64,000 bases of DNA from Paraburkholderia lycopersici (GTDB taxonomy: Bacteria; Pseudomonadota; Gammaproteobacteria; Burkholderiales; Burkholderiaceae). Within the stretch, counting starts at the first letter, position 1, and every line of letters starts with the position of its first letter. Position numbers and translations under genes: made by a program. The stretch covers positions 85,714-149,713 of the forward strand of contig NZ_FMYQ01000017.1 of the NCBI RefSeq assembly GCF_900096975.1, written 5' to 3'. Under the pieces are notes generated by a model. The model worked only from the letters and a program-made list of their open reading frames with translations. It searched no databases and was not told where the DNA came from. Shown piece by piece: positions 35,324 through 44,394 of the stretch.

Positions 35324-37000
35324 ATGACGAGTCCTTCAACCATCCCAACGATTCACCCCGCCGCGTTGCGTGCCGCGCTTGCCGAAAAGCACCGCGAGAT
35401 CGCCGTTCTCGACGTGCGCGAGGAAGGCGTGTCCGCGCGCCGCCGCCTGTTCTATTCGTCGGTCGCGCCGGCCGGCCGGCTGGGCCTCGTGGTCGGGGCG
35501 CTCGTGCCGCGTCGGTCGGTGCCGGTCGTGCTCGTCGACGAAGCGGGCGAGGACGCGCCGCGCGCCGCCGCGTGGCTCACGCGTTTCGGCTACACGGACG
35601 TGGCGATTCTCGAAGGCGGCGTGAGCGGCTGGGAAGCAGCCGGGTTCGAGGTGTTCAGCGGGACCAACGTGCCGGGCAAGGCGTTCGGCGAAGTCATCGA
35701 GCATCGGCTGCATACGCCGAATATCGATGCGCTCGCGCTGAAGCGCCTTCAGGACGCCGGCGGCGATCTCGTCGTGCTCGACAGCCGGCCGTTTGCCGAA
35801 TACCGGACGATGAACATTCCGGGCGGCGTCGAGTGCGCGGGCGCCGAGCTGGTGTACCGCGCGCTTGCGGCGGCGCCGTCGCCTGAGACGCTGATCGTCG
35901 TGAACTGCGCGGGCCGAACGCGCAGCATTCTCGGCGCGCAGTCGCTCGTGAACGCGGGCATTCCGAACCCGGTGGCCGCGCTCACGGGCGGCTCGATGTC
36001 GTGGCTGTTGTCCGGTCTCGAACTCGAACGCGGACAGATCCGCACGGCCGCGCGGCCCGACGACGCCACGCTCGCCGACGCGCGCAGCCTCGCGCGGCGC
36101 GCGGCCGCGAAGGCCGGCGTGGTCGAGATCGACCGCGCAACGCTCGCGCGTTTCGAGCAGGAGACCGGCACGCACACGCTGTACTGCTTCGACGTGCGCG
36201 ATCCGCTCGAATACGAGGCCGGGCACCGCGCCGGCTGGCGATCGGCGCCGGGCGGCCAACTGGTGCAGGCGACCGACGAGTACGTCGGCACGCTGCACGC
36301 GCGGGTCGTGCTCGGCGACGACGACGGCGTGCGCGCGCGGATGACCGCGTCGTGGCTCGTGCAACTCGGCTATCTGCACGTATTCGTGCTCGATGACGCC
36401 GCCGCCGGGCAGCCGGCCGCGTTCGAATCCGGTGCCGAGCCGCGTGCGATCCTGCGCGCGCCGGGCCGCACGCAGTGGATCGAGGCGGACCGGCTCGCGC
36501 AGGCTTTGGAGGCGGGCGAGGCACAGGTGGTGGATGTCGACAGCAGCCTCGCGTTTCGCCGCGCACATATCGCCGGCGCGCGCTTCGTCGCCGCGAGCGC
36601 GCTCGAAGCGTGGCTCGAGCGCATCGACGACCCGTCGCGCCAGCTCGTGCTGACTTCCGGCGACGGCGTGCTCGCGGGCTTGCTGGCCGACGAACTGCGC
36701 GAGCGGCGGCCCGGCGTCGGGGCGCTGCTCGGCGGCACGCAGCGCTGGCTCGCGCTCGGCTTGCCGCAGGCGAGCGGCGACGACGGCAACCTCACCGGCG
36801 ACGCCGACGCCTGGTACAGCCCGTACCACTACGCGCCGGATGCGGTGGCGGAGCAGATGCGCGCATATCTCGCGTGGGAGTTGCAACTGGTCGCGCAACT
36901 GGAGCGGGACGGCATCGCGTCGATCGACGTCGTCGATTTCGACACGCCGACTCAGGCACGCAGCGAAGCCCGGCTCGCGGCGTTGCGCGGCACGAACTGA
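35324..37000 (+). CDS. Four-domain rhodanese protein (second paralogue)
   Basis: A 558-residue protein starting at ATG 35324 (GTG 35315 possible). It repeats the architecture of the protein at 29721-31331: four rhodanese domains, a single catalytic cysteine in domain 2 (Cys195 in VVNCAGRTRSIL), and non-cysteine loops in domains 1 (VDEAGED), 3 (GDDDGVR) and 4 (TSGDGVL). The same tail (MRAYLAWELQLVAQLE) follows. It lies between the DszC-like and the second LLM monooxygenase genes, with gaps of 19 and 30 bases, so it is part of the oxygenase/transport operon. Its likely job is to handle sulfane sulfur or sulfite produced there; that is inference. Confidence 0.88.
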   Translation: MTSPSTIPTIHPAALRAALAEKHREIAVLDVREEGVSARRRLFYSSVAPAGRLGLVVGALVPRRSVPVVLVDEAGEDAPRAAAWLTRFGYTDVAILEGGVSGWEAAGFEVFSGTNVPGKAFGEVIEHRLHTPNIDALALKRLQDAGGDLVVLDSRPFAEYRTMNIPGGVECAGAELVYRALAAAPSPETLIVVNCAGRTRSILGAQSLVNAGIPNPVAALTGGSMSWLLSGLELERGQIRTAARPDDATLADARSLARRAAAKAGVVEIDRATLARFEQETGTHTLYCFDVRDPLEYEAGHRAGWRSAPGGQLVQATDEYVGTLHARVVLGDDDGVRARMTASWLVQLGYLHVFVLDDAAAGQPAAFESGAEPRAILRAPGRTQWIEADRLAQALEAGEAQVVDVDSSLAFRRAHIAGARFVAASALEAWLERIDDPSRQLVLTSGDGVLAGLLADELRERRPGVGALLGGTQRWLALGLPQASGDDGNLTGDADAWYSPYHYAPDAVAEQMRAYLAWELQLVAQLERDGIASIDVVDFDTPTQARSEARLAALRGTN

Positions 37001-37030
37001 CATCGCACCACATCGTACGAAGGGAAACCC

Positions 37031-38365
37031 ATGAATGCTCCGCGCAGGCTGCATCTGAATACGAACGTGACCGGCGTCGGCCGTCATCCGGCCGGCTGGC
37101 GCACGCTCGCGAATCCGAAGTCGATTATCGATTTCCAGTTCTTCTCGACGATCGCACGCGTGGCCGAGCGCGGCAAGCTCGACGCGGTGTTCCTGTCGGA
37201 CTCGCTCGCGCTGCAGGGCCACGCGAGCGGGCCGTCGCAATCGTTCGAGCCGACCGTCCTGCTCACGGCGCTCGCGAGCGTCACGCAGCACATCGGCCTG
37301 ATCGGCACGGCGTCGACGACGTTCAACGATCCGTTCAATCTCGCGCGCCGTTTTGTGTCGCTCGATCATTTGAGCGGAGGCCGCGTCGCGTGGAACGCGG
37401 TGACGACCTACGACCCGGCGGCCGCCGCGAACTTCGGCACCGGCGCAGCGCCGGACAAGCCGGCGCGTTACGCGCGCGCCGCCGAGTTCGTCGAGGTCGT
37501 GCTCAAGCTGTGGGATAGCTGGGAAGACGACGCGCTCGTCGCCGACCGCGCGGACGGGCGCTATGCGGACCCGGCGCGCGTCCATGCGATCGGGCACGCT
37601 GGTCCGAATTTTCAGGTGATGGGGCCGCTGAACGTGCCACGCGGCCCGCAGGGGCGGCCGGTGCTCGTGCAGGCGGGCGGCTCCGAAGCGGGCGTCGCGC
37701 TGGCCGCGCGCCACGCGGACGCGGTGTTCACCGCGCAGACGACGCTCGACGGCGCCCAGGCGTTCTATCGCGACATCAAGGCGCGCGCCGCCGCGCACGG
37801 GCGCAACCCCGATCATCTGCTGATCCTGCCGGGGCTTTATCCGGTGATCGGCGGCACGCTGGCCGAGGCGCGTCAGCGCAAGGCCGAGATGGACGCGCTG
37901 CTCGACCGTGGCGCCGAACTCGCGAAATTCGCGCGGGCGCTCGGTGTTCGCGCGGCCGATCTGCAACTGGACGCGCCATTGCCTTACGACCTGATCGACA
38001 AGGGCGACCGCACCGACGTGTCGAGCGGCTTCATCCGCTCGACGGTGCTGCTCGCGCGCAGCGAGAACCTGACGGTACGCGATCTGCTCGATCGCAATCC
38101 CGGCGCGCACCGGATGCTCGTCGGCACGCCCGAGACCATCGCGGACGATATCGAGCGCTGGTTCGTCCAGCGCGGGGCCGACGGCTTCAATCTGAACGCG
38201 GACGTGTTTCCTTCGGGGCTCGAAGCGTTCGTCGATCATGTCGTGCCGCTGCTGCAGCGCAAGGGCATTTTCCGGCGCGACTACGACGGCACGACGCTGC
38301 GCGAGCACTACGGTTTGCCGCGTCCGGCGAGCCGCTATGCGGCGCAGGCGGACGCGGTCGTTTGA
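37031..38365 (+). CDS. LLM-class FMN-dependent monooxygenase, NtaA/SnaA/DszA family
   Basis: A 444-residue protein of the nitrilotriacetate/dibenzothiophene-sulfone monooxygenase branch, larger than and distinct from the SfnG-like one upstream. Landmarks are NPKSIIDFQFFSTIARVAERGKLDAVFLSD, FNDPFNLARRFVSLDHLSGGRVAWNAVTTYD and VLVQAGGSEAGVALAARHADAVFT. It needs reduced FMN from a reductase, and no reductase gene is visible in the island. It probably catalyses the C-S cleavage step on a bulkier sulfone or sulfonate. The binding-protein-dependent transporter genes follow directly. Confidence 0.9.
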   Translation: MNAPRRLHLNTNVTGVGRHPAGWRTLANPKSIIDFQFFSTIARVAERGKLDAVFLSDSLALQGHASGPSQSFEPTVLLTALASVTQHIGLIGTASTTFNDPFNLARRFVSLDHLSGGRVAWNAVTTYDPAAAANFGTGAAPDKPARYARAAEFVEVVLKLWDSWEDDALVADRADGRYADPARVHAIGHAGPNFQVMGPLNVPRGPQGRPVLVQAGGSEAGVALAARHADAVFTAQTTLDGAQAFYRDIKARAAAHGRNPDHLLILPGLYPVIGGTLAEARQRKAEMDALLDRGAELAKFARALGVRAADLQLDAPLPYDLIDKGDRTDVSSGFIRSTVLLARSENLTVRDLLDRNPGAHRMLVGTPETIADDIERWFVQRGADGFNLNADVFPSGLEAFVDHVVPLLQRKGIFRRDYDGTTLREHYGLPRPASRYAAQADAVV

Positions 38366-38397
38366 CAGCGCGTGTTTACCCATTCTTCGAGGCACGT

Positions 38398-39225
38398 ATG
38401 AGTATCAAGGAATCGACTCTCGCGGCGACGCCGGTGCTGGACGCCGTCGCGACACCCTCGCGGCTTGCCGCGCTGCGCGAGCCGCTCTTGCGCAGCGCGG
38501 CGCCGGTGCTGCTGATCGTGTTGTGGCAGCTGGCTTCGTCGCTCGGTCTCGTCAGCGAGTTCGTGCTGCCGTCGCCGGCTTCCGTGCTCGCGTCTTTTCG
38601 CGAACTGTGGCAATCGGGCGACTTGCAGGCCGCACTCGAAATCTCGCTCGGCCGCGCCGCGCTGGGCCTCCTGATCGGCGGCGGCGCGGGGCTGCTGCTT
38701 GGCGTGGCCGCCGGCTTGAGCAAGCCGGCCGAACGCGGTGTCGACACCGTGCTGCAAATGCTGCGCACGATTCCGTTCATTGCACTGGTGCCCATTTTCG
38801 TCGTGTGGTTCGGTATCGGCGAGTTGTCGAAGGTCGCGCTGATCGTCGGCGCGGCGATCTCGCCGATGTATCTGAGCACCTGGCATGCGATACGCGGCAT
38901 CGACCCGAAGCTGCTGGAACTCAGCCGCGCGTTCCGTCTCGCGCGCGGGCATCAGATCCGCCTCATCATCCTGCCGATGGCGCTGCCGGGCATACTCGTC
39001 GGCGTCCGCTATTCGGCCGCGATCTCGCTCCTCGCGCTCGTGGCCGCCGAGCAGATCAACGCGAGCGCGGGCATCGGCTACATCCTGAACAACGCGAACC
39101 AGTTCCAGCGTACCGACATCATCATCGCGGGCATTCTCGTCTACGCGGCGCTTGGCATCGCGGTGGACGCGCTGCTGCGTTACATCGAGCGCAAGGTGCT
39201 TGCATGGCGAGGTGCGCATGTCTGA
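38398..39225 (+). CDS. ABC transporter permease, SsuC/TauC type
   Basis: A 275-residue inner-membrane permease with six membrane helices. The BPD_transp_1 EAA-like loop is at ELSRAFRLARGHQIRLIILPMALPGILVG. The region VWFGIGELSKVALIVGAAISPMYLSTW is typical of sulfonate/taurine permeases. The start at 38398 follows the LLM gene by 32 bases. The end overlaps the ATPase gene by eight bases, so the two are coupled. Confidence 0.9.
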   Translation: MSIKESTLAATPVLDAVATPSRLAALREPLLRSAAPVLLIVLWQLASSLGLVSEFVLPSPASVLASFRELWQSGDLQAALEISLGRAALGLLIGGGAGLLLGVAAGLSKPAERGVDTVLQMLRTIPFIALVPIFVVWFGIGELSKVALIVGAAISPMYLSTWHAIRGIDPKLLELSRAFRLARGHQIRLIILPMALPGILVGVRYSAAISLLALVAAEQINASAGIGYILNNANQFQRTDIIIAGILVYAALGIAVDALLRYIERKVLAWRGAHV

Positions 39226-39955
39226 TCTCGCCTACTCCGGCGGCCGGGCCGCCGTGCCGGTCGTCGCGCGGCTATCTGGCGTTCGCAAGCGCTACGGCGA
39301 GAACACCGTGCTCGACAACGTCGACTTCTCGGTGCGCGAGGGCGAGTTCGTCGCCCTCGTCGGGCCGTCGGGCACCGGCAAGACCACGCTGCTGCGGCTG
39401 CTCGCCGGTCTCGAATCGGCGTCGAACGGCAGGACGGAAGTGTCGGGCAACACGTCGGTGGTGTTCCAGGAGCCGCGGCTCATTCAGGCACAGCGGGTCT
39501 GGAAGAACGTGCTGCTCGACGACGCGCACCAGCCCGACGCGCGTTCACGCGCGGCGGCGGCGCTTCAGGACGTCGGACTCGAGGACAAACTGGAAAGCTG
39601 GCCCGTCAGCCTGTCCGGCGGTCAGGCGCAGCGCGTGGCGGTGGCCCGCGCGCTGTATCGCCGCCCGGACCTGATGCTGCTCGACGAGCCGTTCAGCGCG
39701 CTCGACGCGTTCACGCGCCGCAGCATGCAGAGTCTCGTGCTGAAGCTGTGGGCGAAGTATGCGTTCGGCGCGGTGATCGTCACGCACGATCTCGACGAGG
39801 CGCTGATCGTCGCCGACCGCATCGTCATCCTTTCCAAAGGCCGGATCTGCCATGAGACGCGCGTGGACTTGCCGCGCGAGCGCGACGTGACCTCGCCCGA
39901 ATTCAACGCGCTGAAGCGCGATTTGCTCAAGCAGTTCTCGCTCAGCCTGTCGTGA
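39218..39955 (+). CDS. ABC transporter ATP-binding protein, SsuB type
   Basis: A 245-residue ATPase. Walker A GPSGTGKT is at 49-56, the Q-loop is in VVFQEPRL, the signature is LSGGQAQR, Walker B is LMLLDEPFSALD, and the H-loop is in VIVTHDLDEA. This matches the sulfonate/taurine/nitrate ATPase family. It overlaps the permease gene by eight bases and precedes the binding-protein gene by 31 bases. It powers uptake of the organosulfur substrate of the operon. Confidence 0.93.
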   Translation: MSDLAYSGGRAAVPVVARLSGVRKRYGENTVLDNVDFSVREGEFVALVGPSGTGKTTLLRLLAGLESASNGRTEVSGNTSVVFQEPRLIQAQRVWKNVLLDDAHQPDARSRAAAALQDVGLEDKLESWPVSLSGGQAQRVAVARALYRRPDLMLLDEPFSALDAFTRRSMQSLVLKLWAKYAFGAVIVTHDLDEALIVADRIVILSKGRICHETRVDLPRERDVTSPEFNALKRDLLKQFSLSLS

Positions 39956-39986
39956 GATTTCGTTCCCTTTTGTGTTGAAGGTATTT

Positions 39987-41027
39987 ATGTCGCTAAAAAA
40001 ATCGCTCCAGGCGGCGCTGGCTGCCATTTCGCTCTCGCTCCTGCCGACGAGCGCCCCTCACGCGCAGAGCCAGCCCGACTTGAAGAACACGAAGCTCGTG
40101 ATTGCGTACCAGGACCCGGCGTTTCCTGCGCTGATCCGCAAATCGGGCGTAGTCGCCAACGCGCCTTACCAGATCGAATGGGTGCTGCTGACGGGGCCGG
40201 CCGCGAACCTCTCGGCGCTCTATGCGGGCAAGATCGATCTCGGCCACATGGGCGACACGTCGCTCACGATCGAGCAGTCGAACGCGCGCACCGAATGGAC
40301 GAGCGATACGGCGCCGTTGCGCATCGTCGCCGGCTGGCGCACGTTTTCGTCGAAGGCGTATCCGCCGCTCGTGACGGCGGTGCGCGCAAGCGCGGGCATT
40401 GGCGGCGTGCAGGCCATCAAGGACCGCAAGTTCGGCTACAACTACGGCGGCTACAATCACGCGCAATATCTGGCGACGCTCGTGAAGGCCGGCGTGACCG
40501 AGAAGCAGATCGAGCCGATCAAGTTCAATGACGGCGCGACGTCGGCGGCCGGGTTCAACGCGGGCGAGGTCGACGTGTACGCGGGCGCGCTCGGGCCGAT
40601 TCTGCCGACGGTGAAGTCAGGTAAGGGCAAGATTTTGCTGACCGACCGCGACACAGGAATTCCGGCGCTCAATGTGTGGGCGACGACGTCCGCGGATCTG
40701 AAGGACCCGGCGAAGGTGGCCGGGCTGAAGGACTTTTTCGGCCGCATGTCGGGCTACTGGCCGTGGCATGAGGCCCATCGGGACGAGGTGATCGGCGTGC
40801 TGAAGGACACGCTGAAGATCCCGGACGAACGCGCGGCCTTCGAATACGGCGTGCGCAGCGGCGGCTTCGTGAAGTTCGACGCGGGGTTGATCGGCCAGGA
40901 GCAGTCGATCGCCGACATCCTGTTCGACGGCCATGCGATCCGGAAGAAAGTGCAGGTGGCGGTCGAATACGATCCGCAATTCAATACGGTGCAAAAGGCG
41001 GTTTGGCCGATTCCTGTGAAGGATTAA
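39987..41027 (+). CDS. Sulfonate-type ABC transporter substrate-binding protein (SsuA-like)
   Basis: A 346-residue periplasmic protein. The ATG at 39987 was chosen over TTG 39972 because a GAAGG site precedes it and it gives a clean signal peptide (residues 1-25, SAPHA|QS). The mature protein has the NMT1/SsuA pattern: LVIAYQDPAFPALIRKSG, SALYAGKIDLGHMGDTSLT and KFGYNYGGYNHAQYLATLVKAGV. It is the last gene of the operon and is followed by a strong hairpin. Position after permease and ATPase rather than before them is less common but seen in sulfur-regulated operons. Confidence 0.9.
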   Translation: MSLKKSLQAALAAISLSLLPTSAPHAQSQPDLKNTKLVIAYQDPAFPALIRKSGVVANAPYQIEWVLLTGPAANLSALYAGKIDLGHMGDTSLTIEQSNARTEWTSDTAPLRIVAGWRTFSSKAYPPLVTAVRASAGIGGVQAIKDRKFGYNYGGYNHAQYLATLVKAGVTEKQIEPIKFNDGATSAAGFNAGEVDVYAGALGPILPTVKSGKGKILLTDRDTGIPALNVWATTSADLKDPAKVAGLKDFFGRMSGYWPWHEAHRDEVIGVLKDTLKIPDERAAFEYGVRSGGFVKFDAGLIGQEQSIADILFDGHAIRKKVQVAVEYDPQFNTVQKAVWPIPVKD

Positions 41028-41357
41028 GGGGGGCTCGCCGGGTTTCCGGCGAGCCGCGTCAAGCCGCCGTTGGCCATTGGCGGCGCTCGTGAGGAAACAG
41101 GCGAGCGCCACTGATGACCGGTCCAGTTCGGAAGCGCCATGAAGGCCGTCAACATGGATACGTGCGTACCGCCTGGCTTCGTCTTCCTGGCGAATGCGGC
41201 GCCTTGATCGTCCCGGCTGCTGTTTTCCAGGCGAGCGGTCACGCTGAAAGTCAGCGGTCTTGCCGACGCATTCACGCAGACGCATGTGTGCTCGACGGGC
41301 GCCCGGGTCTTCTAAACGTTCCCGCCGTTTCCCGCTCGACGGGAGTCCCGTCGACAG
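41028..41357. other. Intergenic region after the sulfur operon
   Basis: 330 bases between convergent operons. It begins with a perfect hairpin (41032-41055). The rest contains no recognisable gene; short frames here show no family resemblance and no ribosome binding site. Confidence 0.6.
41032..41055 (+). terminator. Perfect hairpin ending the sulfur operon
   Basis: A 10-bp stem GGCTCGCCGG/CCGGCGAGCC with the loop GTTT starts four bases after the stop codon of the last transporter gene. No T-tract follows, but position and perfection make it a probable transcription end or 3' stabilising structure. Confidence 0.65.
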
Positions 41358-42137
41358 TCAATCCTGATACGACGGATCTCGCCGATCGAGAAAGCGAAGC
41401 ATTGCCGCCCACTCCATTTCGCCGTAAGGACGACGCGTGGACGGTTTGTACAGATGGCTGGTTTTTTCGATGACGTCGTCGGGCGGCAGATGTAGCGCGG
41501 ACTGGCAGGACATGGCGTCCACCTGCGCGCGGCATGCATTCTCGAGCCAGTAAGTCGCGTTGAACGCCTGCGCAATGGAGGCGCTGGCGACAAGCAGCCC
41601 GTGGTTGCGCAGGAACATCACTTCGGCGTCGCCGAGATCCCGCGCGAGCGATTCGCGTTCCTGAAGATCGACTGCGACGCCTTGATAATCGTGATACGCA
41701 ACCGTCCCGAATCGCATGGCGGTCTGCGTCAAAGGCAGGAGGCCGCATTTGAGCGCGCCAATGGCCATGCTCGCACGGCTGTGCGTGTGGATGACGCACT
41801 TGACGTCCGGCCGCGCGGCATGAACGGCACTGTGAATTACATATCCCGCGCGGTTCACCCCATAGGTTCCCTCCAGCGGATTGAGCAATTCATTGCCTTC
41901 CAGATCGATCGTGAGGAGACTGGACGCAGTCACTTCCTCGTACATGAAGCCATACGGGTTGATGAGAATGCGCTCCTCGTCGCCCGGTACACGGGCCGTA
42001 ATATGGTTGTAGATCAGATCGCTCAAGCCGAAGTGAGGCATCAAGCGATAGCATGCGGCGAGGTTTACGCGGGTAGCCCACTCTTCGTCTGATACGAGGT
42101 CACGGACCTGAGAAAGTTTGTCTGCCTTGTTCAACAT
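41358..42137 (-). CDS. Class II aldolase/adducin-family protein
   Basis: A 259-residue protein starting at ATG 42137 with AGGA upstream. The zinc ligands are His117 and His119 (VIHTHS) and His179 (RNHGLL), and INPYGFMYEEVTASSLLTID carries the usual catalytic acid. Members act on phosphorylated sugars or on hydroxy-keto acids, and some are decarboxylases of aromatic pathways. The neighbours (MFS transporter, LigI-like amidohydrolase, IclR) suggest a small-acid or aromatic-derived substrate rather than sugar phosphate; that is inference. It is the last gene of a three-gene minus-strand operon. Confidence 0.88.
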   Translation of the reverse strand: MLNKADKLSQVRDLVSDEEWATRVNLAACYRLMPHFGLSDLIYNHITARVPGDEERILINPYGFMYEEVTASSLLTIDLEGNELLNPLEGTYGVNRAGYVIHSAVHAARPDVKCVIHTHSRASMAIGALKCGLLPLTQTAMRFGTVAYHDYQGVAVDLQERESLARDLGDAEVMFLRNHGLLVASASIAQAFNATYWLENACRAQVDAMSCQSALHLPPDDVIEKTSHLYKPSTRRPYGEMEWAAMLRFLDRRDPSYQD

Positions 42138-42175
42138 GGGGAGTCTTCCTGAAGCGAAAGTCAAAGAAGCAAAAC

Positions 42176-43057
42176 TCAAGTGAATTGGTAGAGATGTGCG
42201 GGGTTGTCCACCAGAACCATCTGCTGGACGGCCGGATCGGGCGCCCAGCGCATGAATGCATCGAGCAATTCTCCGTCGTCCGGCAGCGTTCCCTCAAACG
42301 AGGGATGCGGCCAGTCCGTGCCCCACACGCAACGCTGCGGGGCGTGCGCGACCAGTCGCGCGGCAATATCGTCAACATCGTCGAATGGATATCCCGCCAC
42401 GGATGACCGGTAGGCGCATGCCTTGAGCCACACGCGGCCGCCGTCCAGGAGACCTCGCAGGGCATCGAACGCAGGGTGCTCGAATCCCCACGCGCAAGGA
42501 ATATGACCAAGGTGATCGATCACCACGTCGGTTGGGAGCGACCGTAATGTTGGGGCGAGTTCGGGCAATGACGCGCCGTTTACGAATACCTGGGTATGCC
42601 AACCGAACGGTGCGATCCGCCTGGCGAGCGCGGTCAAATGCGCGATCGGAGGTCCGCCGGGCGTGACCAGATTGATCCGGATCCCACGCACGCCGGCGTC
42701 GTGCATCATCCGCAATTCCACATCGCCGATAGAGGGGGCGATGACCACGACGCCCCGCGACCGGCTTGGACCAAAGTGATCGAGCGCGGCAAGCGTGCAG
42801 CGGTTGTCGGTGCCATAAACACTCGCCTGGACGACGACGACACGCTCAGTCCCGAGAATGTCCTGAACCGCCTCGTACTGCGCAATAGACGCTTCGGGCG
42901 GCGTGTAGGCTCGATTGGAACCCAACGGGAACCGGCTGTGCGGACCGATAATATGAATGTGGCAGTCGCAGGCGTTGGGCGGCGCCTTTTTCCGCGGACG
43001 ACTGATGGACGGTCGAGCAGGCTGGCACATCGGCGGAGCGATCGTTCCGGAATGCAT
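42176..43057 (-). CDS. Amidohydrolase-family hydrolase (COG3618, lactonase-like)
   Basis: A 293-residue TIM-barrel metal hydrolase. The ATG at 43057 has AGGAG ten bases upstream and was preferred over the TTG at 43105. The HxH pair (His33, His35 in CDCHIHI), VIDHLGH and WGTDWPHPS are the metal and catalytic signatures. The segment YTPPEAS...VQASVYGTDN is typical of 2-pyrone-4,6-dicarboxylate lactonase and galactarolactone-isomerase relatives. Hydrolysis of a lactone or pyrone feeding the downstream aldolase is a reasonable reading. The gaps to its neighbours are 38 and 44 bases. Confidence 0.87.
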   Translation of the reverse strand: MHSGTIAPPMCQPARPSISRPRKKAPPNACDCHIHIIGPHSRFPLGSNRAYTPPEASIAQYEAVQDILGTERVVVVQASVYGTDNRCTLAALDHFGPSRSRGVVVIAPSIGDVELRMMHDAGVRGIRINLVTPGGPPIAHLTALARRIAPFGWHTQVFVNGASLPELAPTLRSLPTDVVIDHLGHIPCAWGFEHPAFDALRGLLDGGRVWLKACAYRSSVAGYPFDDVDDIAARLVAHAPQRCVWGTDWPHPSFEGTLPDDGELLDAFMRWAPDPAVQQMVLVDNPAHLYQFT

Positions 43058-43101
43058 CGCGACGAAACTCCTTGCAAGAAATACGTGAAGGGGAAGGGCG
43101 A

Positions 43102-44394
43102 TCAAGCCGTGTAGCCTCTCGCGGCAGCGGCGTCGTCGTCGGTCTCGGTGTTCCCGGAGCCTTCATCGTCCGGCAGGCTGCGCCCCAGTGTTTCCGGCAG
43201 CGTCAGAATGGCGAGGACCATGACCGCATACGCGCCGACCCCGAATATGGCGATGGCGTTTGCCAATCCGACTTCGCTCGTCAGCTTCCCGACGAGTGCG
43301 GGAAAAAGCGCGCCGATACCTCGCCCGAAGTTGTAGCAGAACCCCTGCCCCGTCGCTCTGACCCGGGTGGGAAAGAGTTCGGTCATGAACGGACCCATGG
43401 GCGAAAACATCATGAACGCACAGAGTCCGAGCGGGAATCCCAGAAACAGCATCGCTTCGTTCCCGAACGGAACGAGCATGTAAAGGGCGAGAAGAACCGC
43501 AGCGCCAACCGCGCTGACAAAAAAAGTCATCTTGCGGCCAATCAGGTCGGCGAGCCACGCACCCAGCACGAACCCGACGAAGGCGCCCGCGATCATGACG
43601 AACGTATAGCCAGTAGTCCCAATTACGGAAAGACCGCGAGTCGTCTTCAGGTAAGTCGGCAGCCAGATCAAAAATGTGTATGAGCCACCGATCGAACCGG
43701 TCGCCAGCGCGGAAACGCGCACCGTCGTCGCCAGATATTCAGGCCGGAAGATGGTCAGCAGATTGCCGATTCGCGGCTTTCCGTTGTCGTTTCGTCGCTG
43801 CCCGACGTAAAGACGAGACTCGGGAACGTGACGCCGGACCCAGAAAACCAGCAAAGCCGGAGCGAGGCCGATCCAGAACAGCGACCGCCAGGCCAGTTCT
43901 TCGGGCATGATCGAAAAGAACAGCCCGAAGAGCAGCGCGGCAAGCCCCCAGCCGACGGCCCAGCCGCTTTGTACGATGCCCACGCTGCGGCCGCGATATT
44001 CTTTTCGAACGACTTCGCCGATCAAGACCGCGCCGGTTGCCCATTCGCCACCGAATCCAAACCCCTGGAGCGCGCGACAGATGAACAGTTGTCCGTAATT
44101 CTGGGCAAAGCCGCTGAGAAACGTGAAAAGCGCGTACCAGAAAATCGTGACTTGCAGAACGCGCACTCTTCCGAATCGATCAGCGGCAAAACCCGAAAGC
44201 CATCCTCCTATCGCGGAAAGCAGAAGCGTGACCGTGCCCAGTACGCCCGCCTGGGACGTATTGATATGCCAGGTGAGCATAAGAGTCGGTATGACGAAGC
44301 TGAAAATCTGGACGTCGAGCGCGTCCAGGGTCCAGCCGAGGAAGCAGCCAGCCATCGTGCTTCGCTCCGTCTTGTTGAGTTCTCTTAACCACAT
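43102..44394 (-). CDS. MFS transporter, aromatic acid:H+ symporter-like
   Basis: A 430-residue inner-membrane protein with 12 predicted membrane segments. The MFS motif A is GFAADRFGRVRVL between helices 2 and 3, and the N terminus WTLDALDVQIFSFVIP has the D-x-x-D charge pattern of helix 1 in the AAHS group. ALQGFGFGGEWATGAVLIGE is characteristic of this family. It likely imports the acid degraded by the amidohydrolase and aldolase encoded after it. The control region lies in the 346-base gap upstream. Confidence 0.92.
   Translation of the reverse strand: MWLRELNKTERSTMAGCFLGWTLDALDVQIFSFVIPTLMLTWHINTSQAGVLGTVTLLLSAIGGWLSGFAADRFGRVRVLQVTIFWYALFTFLSGFAQNYGQLFICRALQGFGFGGEWATGAVLIGEVVRKEYRGRSVGIVQSGWAVGWGLAALLFGLFFSIMPEELAWRSLFWIGLAPALLVFWVRRHVPESRLYVGQRRNDNGKPRIGNLLTIFRPEYLATTVRVSALATGSIGGSYTFLIWLPTYLKTTRGLSVIGTTGYTFVMIAGAFVGFVLGAWLADLIGRKMTFFVSAVGAAVLLALYMLVPFGNEAMLFLGFPLGLCAFMMFSPMGPFMTELFPTRVRATGQGFCYNFGRGIGALFPALVGKLTSEVGLANAIAIFGVGAYAVMVLAILTLPETLGRSLPDDEGSGNTETDDDAAAARGYTA

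Noticed and set aside
35336..38395. A 1019-codon open frame on the minus strand
   Set aside because: It is antisense to the second rhodanese and LLM genes, arginine/alanine-rich and without any domain. The + strand genes have clear motifs and spacing.
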